Source: Rhabdornis inornatus (lineage: Eukaryota; Chordata; Aves; Passeriformes; Rhabdornithidae). Taken from it: a stretch of 64,000 nt of DNA. A program made the position numbers and the translations under genes. The stretch covers positions 62,001 to 126,000 of the forward strand of contig VWZS01001987.1 in the NCBI GenBank assembly GCA_013397075.1. The letters run 5' to 3'. The notes beneath the pieces are model-generated. The model made no database searches, was not told where the DNA came from, and saw only the letters and a program-made list of their open reading frames with translations. Shown here in pieces: positions 40,901 to 52,900 of the stretch (positions are counted from its first letter, which is position 1; every line of letters starts with the position of its first letter).

Positions 40901-43900
40901 TATTTAAAGGAGCTCTTTGTCATGATAGAGGTGGTATTGTATTAACATCTTAGGATGTTAACCAGGAGGAGTATGAGTGTCAAGTCACGGGGCAAAATGA
41001 GATAAGGAGGCAGTGGAAATGAAGGGTACAAAATGAAACATTTTGTCTTTCGGTGGTTTTTCTGATATTTTAGGCAGGGTAATTGTATAGGGAATGGTAA
41101 ATAGGAGGAATGAACTTACGGGAACATAAGGATGTGAAAGATAGAAGAAAGATAAGATGTGAGTAGAAAAGGCATGAGGGAAAGAGCAGCATTCAGATTA
41201 TTATGAACCTTAAATTGCTTTTCAGCAGACAATCTAGCACAAGTGTAATGCGGTATGGTAAAGGGCATGTTGGCCTAAAGCTCTTTTCTTTTATTAGCAA
41301 ATCATGAAGGATCGGTGGATGAATGTTGGCCATGAAGAAGAAGAACTAAAGCCATATACTGAGCCTGAACCAGATTTCAATGACACCAAAAGAATAGGTA
41401 AGACTTTCAGAAGGATGTTGCATCTGGTGGACACAGGCAATTTTATCTTGGAAGGCAAACTAAACTCTTAGGTATTTGGCCTACAATCTTATCATACAAG
41501 TAAAATGCATTCTTCTTATTTAGATGAGAAATTCCGTTACAATGGCCTCCTTATAACTACTGTTGTGACATCACTGAGCTGACAGCAATCTACAAGCACA
41601 GCAAAAGGCAAATAAGAATACAGAATTTAATAGACTGAAGGAGACATCTTGTTATGAGGGCAACACTTCTTGTCTGCTGTGGTTAGAGAAAGTTACTGTT
41701 TTGGCCCAGTAACTATTCATGGCTTCTATTTGCCAGTGCTTTATTTGTTGTTAAATAACATTGGATGTTGTATAAATTAGTTAAGAGTTGTATAATATAG
41801 TTGGGAGTTTTCAAGATGAAAATAACAATGAAAGAGAGGAGTTTGAACAATTTTCTGGTTTTGCACAGCAAAAAAACCTCAGTGTGTTGAATTGAAGCTT
41901 AGTTACTTGTAAATTATAAGGCTCTTTTTTTTATTTTCACTGTTCTGAAGTTGTCAGTAAACCCAAACACTTACTCTGCTGATATATCTGCTCTTTTTAG
42001 ACATTATGGTCACAATGGGCTTTTCAAGAGAAGAAATCCATGAATCTTTAGTAAACCAAAAGTATGACGAAGTCATGGCTACTTACCTTCTTTTAGGTAG
42101 AAAACCACCTGAAGTAAGTGCTGTTTACATTTTCTGGTTTGGCCTTCATATGTTGCTGGGATGAATGATGTTTTTATTAATTACTTTGTAACTTTTTTTT
42201 AAAGTTGTGATTGATAACTTATGAATGCCTTTCCCTTTTCATATCTTCTTGAATATCCTGTTAGTTCCCATACGAAGAAATAAATTAAATCTCCAGAATG
42301 TTCATGTTTGCTTGTAAATGTGTTGAATTGCTTTTTTAAAAAGCTGGCTGTTAATCTGAAATGCCATGGCTTCTAAGTGCAGAGTTTTCTTCTTGTCATA
42401 TGTGTTTTCAGTTAAAATCTGAAGTAGTTAATAGCAATTATTTTTCTGGCTACTCAGATGTGACATCCTTTATTTCTCAGAAATGTGCTCATCCTTTCTC
42501 ACTCATGTACTGTTTTATCATATATTGAATTATTCAATAAGTTATTGCATTGTAGTCATTAATAAATTCATGGCAGAAAATCTCGTGATTGTTTTGGAAC
42601 TAGAAGGATCTGTACATCTTTTGGGACCACATGGATTTTTCAAGAAATCAGAGACCAAGGCTTTCTTTTTGAAGGAGTTTTTTCCCTGCTGCTTCGTTGG
42701 CCTTCCTTCAGTTCCAAGAAAGTGTAGATCTGATATGTGCATCCTTGAGTGCATTTTCTCACATCTCTGAGCCAGAATTCCCTTGTGAAGGCAGAGCATG
42801 GAGGGAATCTGTCTAAAATAATTTTGGCTCAAATTGCTTGGAAGAGGGTATTTGCCTTTTCCTCTGCTCTTACATAGAACTTACACTTCTTAAATATGAA
42901 CAAATCAGTGGCTGAGTTACAGACCTTATAAAGATGTTTTGAAAGCCATAAAGAATCCTTTAGTCAGTACTTGCTTTTTTAGTCCTTCTGACTCAGTCCA
43001 ATGCATTTTAAAATTGTTCTAGAGCTATGAATGCTCTTAGGCTTTAAAATAAAAAAGGCAGGGAAAGCCATTCTGTGCTTCGGTTTTAAAATAGCACCGT
43101 TTTTGTTTCTGTCAAGATTCTTCTAATTTTGTTTTGAGTGTTCATTAACTATGTAGCTTTAGCTATGTCTTTTTAAAGCACATTAAACACAGATGAAGTG
43201 ATAAAATTAATCTTGAAGAATATTCAGCTCTGGATACAATGTTAAATTTTAAAAAAGCACCTTTGACTGGAACTTTTTGATTTATAATGCTATAAAAGCA
43301 CCAGTAGTGTTGAATTTCATTTATGCTTTGAAAACCTCTTTTCCTTTTAGTTTGAAGCAGGTGATTCCTTGTCCACCAGCAACTTGGGTCAAAGGTCTCG
43401 TCCCAGCAGCGACCTCAATAACAGCTCGGTGCAGTCCCCTGCTCACCTGAAGGTCCAGCGGAGCATCTCCACCAACCAGAAACAGCGGCGGTTCAGCGAC
43501 CACGGTGGGGATGACCTTCCAAAAAGTGAAGTTAGAGACACAGCTTGGTGGGAATGGGCAGGGTTTTGTGAGCCTGGCAGGGCCCCCACTCTGTGCATTT
43601 GTTGTGCAGCTCATCATGGTGTGTCTCTGTATGAAGGTTTCCATGGTAAATCTGGATCCGTGCACCTCGCAGGTTTAATTCTTTAGACTTGTTACTTGGT
43701 TGACTCACTGAATGAGACACTAAGGGTAGGAACTAATGGCAGTTTTGCTGTGGATAACCCCAAGGGCAGCAAACCAATTATTTTATCATTACATTTGGCT
43801 GTGGGGCCAAATTGCTTGCTTCCAAGAGACAACAATTTTACCAAGTATTCAGGAGACGTTTTCAGGTGAAAATGCTTCTATCAAAAAGGAATACATATTT

Positions 43901-46900
43901 AAAACGTTAAATGAAAGATGATTTTTTTTTTTCCTCACCTGTCAAATTGAGATAAGTATTTCTAAACTGTTTAGCCCTTTTCTCTGCCTAATTTACATTT
44001 TCGTTTTCTGCACTTTTGTTAGCTGATGTGGTTTTATTTCAAAGGGATGTAAAAGTCTACTGATGGAGGAGTTTTCCCAAAACATTTTAAAGAATTATGA
44101 TGGGAAAAGAATTGTGATCTTTTCCAAGTATAAACCTGCTTGTAAACAAAGTAGGCCTAGGGTTTTCAGGGAAAAATAATATTTCATAGCATTTAGAGGA
44201 AAAGGTATGCAGCAAAAAGTACTTAAACAATTTTTGATAAATATAATTTAATTCCTTTTTTCGTAATATTGTACAAATTGAATGGATTTAAAATGAGAAT
44301 TTAAATGCTCTTCTAGATTTTACATATTGATGGGAAATGGGAAGTAGTTCTGAACTGCAAATTGGAAGTGAAGAGGGAGTGGTTGAAAAGAACACAGGCT
44401 GTCACAGCTCGATTTAGTAGGTTGGTCTGTGTACCGAGTTTGCTGTCAGAGTTGTTCAAATGCTTTTTTTGGACTCGGGGAATTATATTTAGACTAATTT
44501 GGCCAAGAAAAATGCAGTGACTATTTTTAGGTATTTATTAATTCTATTTTTATTTGGCAGTTGGCCCCTCAATTCCTCCTGCTGTGTCATACACAAAAAG
44601 GTCTCAGGCAAACAGTGTGGAAAGTGAACAGAAAGAAGACTGGGACAAGGATGTCTCACGTAAACTTGGCAGCACTACAGTGGGATCCAAAGGAGAGATG
44701 GCTGCAAGTCCACTTGTGGGTCCAGAAAGAAAGAAGTCAAGTGCAGTTACCAGTGTGAGTAGGGTGTGCTTTGGCTTGTTATATTTATTTTTCCCTATTT
44801 AAACAAAATGTGCAGCAGAAGATTGCTATAGACATAATGGGTACTGAATAAGCAGCCACTGAGTCTATTTCTGGTAACTTTTACTGGCAGACAGAAATAG
44901 GCTACAGTAGATGCCTTTTAAAATAAACCTTTCATTTCCCCCCAAATTTACTTTTTCTAACAGTAACATAACAGTAAATATGAGAATGTCTGCACTTGGG
45001 CAAACTTCAGTTTCTGTCAAGAAAAGTGCTGGATATTTAAGGCAAGAACGTAAGAATGGAGCCAATATGGAATGCTTTTTTCTGGTTTCTAACGCTTGTC
45101 TATCTACAAGGAAGTCAAGGGACCTCTGATTCATAGATTTCATCTGATTAATCTTACATAGTATCTCTAACGAACTTTCTCTGTAAATTTGGCTGTTTGG
45201 TTCTCTGAAAACACTTCATTTTGGACTTCAGAAATGGAGTGAGATGAGGGGAGACAACTTGTTCCCTTGTGTGTGTACCTGCTGATATGATTTACAACCG
45301 ACTGTTGTATTAAGGAACTGAACTAGCAAATTAATAATTTCTTAATGTTTCTGTTACGATATTCACAGTTCTGTAAACTGCTATCATATTACTGCCTCAA
45401 ACACCTTTTATGTCTCTTGTAACGTGAAAGCACCTACTTTGCCTTTTGGTAATTCCTGTGCAGCAGGATTGTTGTTTAGGATTCACAGTGAAAAAATACT
45501 GCATGGTGTTTAAACAGCTACTTAGGAGCAAGAGTTCATGTGGGGAGAAAAAAATATGCATGAGTCATGATTTAAGATTCAAGTATACTTCGTGCTATTT
45601 AGGAGACATGGTCTATTTAATACAAAGACTCTTGCCATCTTCTAGTACTGTAGACTGGCAGCAGGAATTCTCATTGTCCTTTGGGATTCTGTGTGCTCAC
45701 ATCTTGGATATTCTGGAAGGATGATGTGCATTTCTATACAGTTTTCTGACAGCAAAATAAATGCTGAAATTCATCTGACTCCTAATGTTTTGCTGTCTGT
45801 GTCTGCAATACATCTGCACGTGTTCTAATTTTTTTTTTTTAATTTTAAATAGGGTTGTTGTCTCTCCACCCCTGCAGAAGTCTTTGAAATTATGGCTGTG
45901 TGGATTGCGTGTAGGAACTTTGAGTCTTCTAAGATTAGATTTCGTATCTGAGCTTTCCCAAAACTATATTGCCCCAGAGCTGATTGGAGTCATGTGTGGT
46001 ACAGGCTGATATGTCACAAGCATCTCTCTGCTTTGTGAGAACTAATTAAGTAGAGTATCTTTACTATGAAGAATGAGAAATTGATTTACTTGCTAATGGC
46101 AACTTCAATACTTGTGCATTTTTAGCTCTGTTACTATTCTGGGGACTTTGAAAGGTTTTGTGATGGGCGTGATTAGGGAATGTTAGTGTCTGATATTACA
46201 ACAGTAGCTCAAGGTTGAGCAGCTTACACAGATAGTGAATATTTTTGTTTAAAACTCAAACATTTAAAATGAAAAAAGCTAATTTAATGTGGATAATTTA
46301 AAAATATTTTTGTGTAACTTTGGGAGTAACATGATGTTCAGAATGGCAAAATTTCTTCAAAACATATTTCTCACCTTCAGTCATATTTGTAACTCAGGAG
46401 AGTTTAATTTCAGAAACAATTACTGCATTTGTTAATCTTCCTTACAATTAGGCCTTAAAACAGTTTATTGAGTGGTCTCTGTGGGGTCATATTAATGCTG
46501 AAGAACTGTAGATGAGGGAGACCTAAACATAGTAAATCTTGCAGAGTTCATGATGTCCTACAGTACCTGAGTCTAGGGTATTTGAAATCTTTTGCCACCA
46601 GGCATCAGAATGTAATGTTAGCACAGTGCAACCTCTCCCACCCCAAACACAGTATGTAGTGTATTAAAAAGTGAGAATTGTATGTCATGTACTAAAGCTA
46701 AGCCTTCAGCAACTAACCTGTGCTTGGTAGGGATGGAGAGTATGTTTGTGCTTATTTTATGAAGTCTGTCCAAGCTGAAATTAGTAACAGAAAGAAATAC
46801 CATCAGTATTTTTGCAACAAGACGTATTTGCCATGTTATCTGCGTCATAATTTCTGGGTTGACTGACACAGATTGATAGTATTTCCATTTTCCTCTTGAA

Positions 46901-49900
46901 AGCTCTTTTGACAGGGGCAACTAACTGGAGCCCTTGTTGGAAAATTACGCTGTGCAGGAAAGCCTTTCAGCCAACCATAGGTGCGTTCTCTGGGATCCCA
47001 GTTTGATCCCAGGGACAAATAATACAAGAACACAGTATGTGGGAATTGAATAATAATACTTAGTAAAGCGTGTCAGCAAAATTAAACTTCCTTGTGCTCT
47101 CTCAGTGTATTCTCAATGGTGCAGTAATGAGATGGTGAATGAGCTATTGGAAAAAACAGCTGATGATATAAATTATTTGTGTTGACAGATTGACTTAGTA
47201 CATTTGAAAGCATTGACAATGTACATAAGTGGCTGAAGCACTGTTTTGCTTTGCTTCTTCCAATGCTTAGATTTTTGTACAACAGGAAAGCATTTAATTT
47301 AACTTTAGTTTTAATTCTCTTTTAGAATAATGTGTTTTCTGGTAGTGGAATGACAAGGAGGAACACTTATGTTTGTGAACGTTCTTCAGATCGCTACTCT
47401 GCAATACAGAATGGGAAGGACAACAGGTATTGTTCAACTTTCCTTGTTTATTAGTTTGGGTACAAGAACTGAGGCACAGAAGAAGTAGCTTATGCAAAAT
47501 ACCATTATGAATCACAGTGTGAAATGCATAAAGTCCAGGTGTATGTTTTCATCTTCTACTGCTGCTACTTTGTGATGATTTTTTAAGCTAAATGTCAGTC
47601 AGCCTTTGCTTCTTTTTATGGGATCACACTGATTGCTGAGGGTTGTCTTCCAACACAGGATGAAGTAACTGTGCTTAACAACTAATTGCTAAGTGGGCAG
47701 TTGTGCTCTGGAGAGCTTCAGATGGATTACTATAACAGTGTAGCCTGATCCTTTTTCATTTCTCCCCAACCACTCAAAAAGCTGAAATGGTTAAAATTTG
47801 TCGATTGTTTTCAATATAAGTTTTTGGCCAAAATACTATTTTTATAGTGATGGTAACCACTTTGTGTCTATTTGTGGGATGACAATGAAGCTCAGTTTAG
47901 TATGTTTTGTTAAGTAGTATTGTGTTTAACACTCCCAGTTAGTCTTTTTAAAAATACTTTCTTCATCCTTGGTGTTATTTAACCCGTGTACTTGACTGAA
48001 AAATAAGATACATGCTTTAATGGAGAGTAACAAAAACTGGTTTTTTTTTTTGAAGATTCGAATAACAATTCTTACTCTGATGCTTTTCAAGCTATTCAAA
48101 TACAAGATGTACTGTAAAATGAACAAAAAAAATCGTGGCACAAAATAGCATAGTCTAGTAGTTTTCTTTTGTTTTCTGTTATAGTGTTTGAATTTTTTAA
48201 TGATGCATAAAATTTATGCATCATTAAAATGAGAAACAAGAGAAGTACAGTGTTGTTCATTTACAGTAAAATGAGCTGTGGAACACGTAAAAGACAACTA
48301 TTTAATTAAACACTTCAGTTTTCTGCTTTTTCATGTACTTCCTTGATTTCATTTTAATTTCAAATTATAGGATGGGTGCTTTCAAAAGTGTTTTCCCAAA
48401 TTTTTGTGTATAGTTTCAAGTATTTGAACAAAGGTAGTAATCCTTTTTTGAAAAAAAGCAGATAACAGATGATTTTTAAATAAATATTGTTTTCTGATCT
48501 GACCAAGATATTTTTCTTTCAAGAGATTTAATACATAAAACACTGTGAAGAGAAGGGATTCTTTTCAATGTTTTTCATTTTACAGTTGATTTTTTTCTAT
48601 AGTATTGAAAGATTCTTAGTCCTATTCCTTTCATGGGTGCAGTGAAAATTGTGCTCAATTCTTTGAGCATATTCTGAAAAATTAGAAATAATTTTCTTTT
48701 GAGTTGTAGTATTTGCCTTTCTTACAGGATGTCATGTTGCAGTTGAATTTGGATTTGGTGCAGCTGCATGTCTTGTGTCATCAAATTATTCATCTGAAGT
48801 CTTTACCTCTTTGCTACAGATATTATTTAGCTATGGGACTCCAGTTGCTAATACATTATTAATGCAATTTCACTTACGCTTGTAGAGGCAAAGCTGTATT
48901 TTGCCTTAATTCGGCTTTTGTTTTAAAAATTAATGGCACAATAGTTTTGCCACTACTTCCATCTTTCTTGCCACTTAGGAAGGAGAAATAAAAGTACTGA
49001 TAGGAAGAACAGTACTTTGAAAGGGTTGACTCAGCCCAGCAGTGTCTGGAGGACAAATTGGTCATTTAAAAACCAATCACTTCCAAGTGATAATGTGACA
49101 GCAGTTCCAAATGTTTCATGCTTTAGATGTTTGTTTTACCTGCAAATAAGGGTATTCACGAAAGGAGAGTCTATTTAATCAATCTATTTAAGTCTTTGTG
49201 AATTTCTTTTTTGGTATTTTTTATGTCCTTGTATTCGTTGTAGTCTTTCTTCATTACTTTGAATAATGAGTGTGTAAGCTTTAATCTTGGGAGGAATGAA
49301 AAGGCCTAACTTAACATATTTGGAGAATTGATTTATGGATGAATGTAGTTTTCTTAGAATTCTGTATTCTTTACTTTACCTGACTAAGGTGGCCTGGTTA
49401 CTGAGTCTTCTGTTTAATTAAGCAAGTTCTAAACGAAGAAATTATTTATTTTTCTCTCTTTTTTTATAAGGGGTTTTACACTAACCTTTCTTTTCCCTTG
49501 TCATTTTTCCATCCCTGCTGCCTTGCTACCTTGGAAAAGCCTGACAGAAATGTCTGCAAGCAGTACATCCTCTGCAGGCTCTGCAGTGGCCTCTGTCTCC
49601 ACACGCCCTCGGCATCAAAAGTCTATGTCTGCCTCTGGTCACCCTATCAAAGTCACACTGCCAACCATCAAAGATGGTACTGAAGCTTACCGACCAAGGT
49701 AACAGATTGGTGGGCATGTCTTTATTGCTGTGCACTTCAGAAATGCTCTTGTTCAGTTTGTGACAGACCTCAAAGTGCCACGTTGCGTTCTGGTTTTAAA
49801 CAGGACCTTGCTCGAGTATTGTGGGTATTACAGATGATTTAAAGCTGATTTTGTTAATGGCACATGCTTGTGTACAGTTAAAGAAGTTCCTTGACTGCCT

Positions 49901-52900
49901 CCCTCTGGAAACTTCTAGAAAACTTAAGTTAAAAATTTGACTACTTTAGATGGGACTGTACAACACAGGCCACCATAAATTGAAATGAAATACCGGAATG
50001 TTAACTTCTCTTGAATTGTAGGTCGCTAAGCTCAATGTCTAAAAGCACACGGTATAGTTGTTCTTACTATCAACTGCCTGAATAGCTTTATACGCTTCTT
50101 TCTGTCAGGTTATGACTTAAGAAATATCCATTAAGTTTATTAGGAGTGCTTGTGTTAATGGTACTAATGAACACATTTCTCCGGAAGAGAGCTGGGGACA
50201 CTTTCAGATCGCGCTACAGACATTTCTACCTTTTTTCTTTTATCCTATTATCTGTGTATACTTTTTTTAGCAGCTCTAATACTTGAGATAGAAATAATCA
50301 AGAGATATTTTCATTGTAAAATCAAACTGAGTATGAATCCTAAAAGGAAATCAGTAGCACATTCAGATTTTAAAAAGAATCAAGAGTGGGGTTTCTTTCC
50401 CATCTTTCAGAAACAGTTGTTATGTAGGAGGGCTTTTAGCCTGGTCTTCCTCGTTATTTATGCTTATGTTTTCCCAGCAGTGCAACTCAAAGAGTGCCTG
50501 CTGCCTCCCCATCTGCTCATAGCATTAGCACCACCACTCCAGACCGGACGCGCTTTCCCCGGGGCAGCTCCAGCCGCAGCACGTTCCACGGGGAGCAGCT
50601 GCGGGAGCGGCGCAACGCCACCTACAACGGCCCGCCCGCCTCGCCCTCCCACGAGACCGGCGCCTTCGCGCACGCCAGGAGGGGCACGTCCACGGGCATC
50701 ATCAGCAAGATCACCTCCAAGTTCGTGCGCAGGTTGGTACCTCGAGTTTCAAGAGAAAAAAAGAATTGTAAAAGCCCAGCCTGTAAACAGGGCTTCAATT
50801 GACAATTTCCAGTTTAACTCTAAAGTAAATATAAATTTAGTTAGAACGCTGCTTGGTTTGTGTGTTCCTTCCAGAATCTGCCTTGTTTCACTTCTGTGTA
50901 TATATTCTCACCTGGTTATTTGACCAGGTATTCTGCTTCTTTATCTTAAAGGAGGAAGAGAATGCTGTTCAAAAAGGGCTTTTGCTCCTGTTTCACAGCT
51001 GTGATACAATTAAATTCCTTTAAATACTGTAAAAGAGTGACTTCAAAATGAGTAATTGTTTAATGTTAACAATATCTTACTTTTTAAATTGGATGCAGTT
51101 TGTTGCAAGGGCTATATTTGCAATCATTTTATTGCTGTGCTTAAAAGGAATAGGTATTCACAAGTTATTTCAGGAAATTCTAAAATCTGTGAATAAATGA
51201 GAAGTCAGAAGCAGGCAGAAGTCTGGAAGTGTGGAAATAATGGTATTTCAGTATGATGTTTTATTATGTCACCAGCGTCTTCAAACGTAAGTTCAGATTT
51301 CTGAAAGAAGAAAACCCACACATCCTGGATCTGCATTCATTCCTGGGATGATGTCTGTGAGGAGAGGTGATGAGAGGTTTTCGAATACATTGCTCAAGAT
51401 GAAGTGACTGTTGACTTAGCAGTCACAAGAGCTTTCCCAAAAGGGGACTTAATTTTCAGTTTGCCTCTTTCTACCAGTGATTTGCCTATTAATTGTCAAG
51501 CCTGTTTATGTATGTGTCCATAATGCATTATTCTCAGTTTTACAACACAATCACATCCTGGAAATCTCTCCCTTGCTGATCAGGCTGTTGCACACTGAAT
51601 TCTACCATTTGTGTGCAGGAAAAAAAAGAAAAATCAAAAGTTTGGTTATGCTCGTAGTTGCAAATTTATAAGTAAAATATCATGAATTACATAAGGTGGT
51701 ACTACAAAGGAAGAGAAGAGAGAAAGCTGGAAATGCAGTGATGTTCCTCACAAAATTGATTTCACCTGGTGAGCTGGTAGTGCATCTGCATGTGTCTAAG
51801 TAATACCTCCTACAAAGACCTAAAAGAAAAAAGTGTATGAAGTATTTTCTTCTTCCAGAAACCTGAACATACAGGACTGTGATCCTCCATTATTGGTATC
51901 TCCAGCAATTATATCGTTGCAAGGAGAGAATTGTTCTCTGATAATAAAGAGAAAAAAAGTATTACAGCAAAGCTAGTCAACTGTTGTCAGTGTAGATTTC
52001 TAAATGGGAGGAAAGGTATTTTCTGTTGTGTAACTAATCAATTTCAAGAGTATAGGCTACTTTTTTGTGTAATAGCTCCTTGATTTTTGGAAAGGAATGG
52101 TATTTTGACTTTATTTTTAAGAGTTAGATCAAAGAAATATTTTCATTTTCTTAAAAAATTAAAATAATATTTTAAACTATGTGTTTAGAATTAATATATC
52201 CTAAATTGATGTATTTTAAATTTATCTTTCTTATAGAAGATTTTATACAGTTTCCTAATATGCTTTATAATGTTAAAAGTATATTTTGTCACAGCCCTGT
52301 AAGGTGTGTGTTTGTTCTATTAGTGGTGATGGTGGGGTGCTTTGTTGCGTTTTTAGTTATTTTAATTTGGGTTGTTTAAGATTTAATGGCTGGAATTACA
52401 TGGGTGGAGGTCCAGGAGGTTATTTTTTTGCTGTTCTTTGAGTTGGATCATGTAACTTTTAACTTCTGTACTGTTCAGGAAATAATGGTTTAAAGCATAC
52501 TTTGACTAGAAGGTGTCATGAAAGACTTTTTATACTAACTTTTGACAAGGGTAAATGCCTTTTCTGGTAAGTATATAAAATAAATGCATAATGAGAATGC
52601 TTAGTGAATAGGGTATTGAATCAATGGTTTATGTCAAATGATATTTCCCTGGTGTTAGTTACTAAAGTATTAGTGTTTTGAAGATACTACATTAATCAGG
52701 CAATTGAAATTGGGTGCTAAATATTGATACAGCAGCACTAAGAACATACCTAGGTGGCTTACACAATCTGGGGATATATTTCAAGTTGCACCATACTAAA
52801 GAGACATAAAACAGTTCCTTACAAAGCACAGCTCTAATGCAACAAGTTCTCTGGTAATCTCACTGAAGTCAGTGTAAGCTGATTGCTTAAAGTTAAGCAG

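Noticed and set aside
43369..43686. Open frame starting in exon 12 and continuing into intron 12
   Set aside because: Read-through past the exon 12 donor; the exon 13 acceptor restores the conserved MARK1 sequence.
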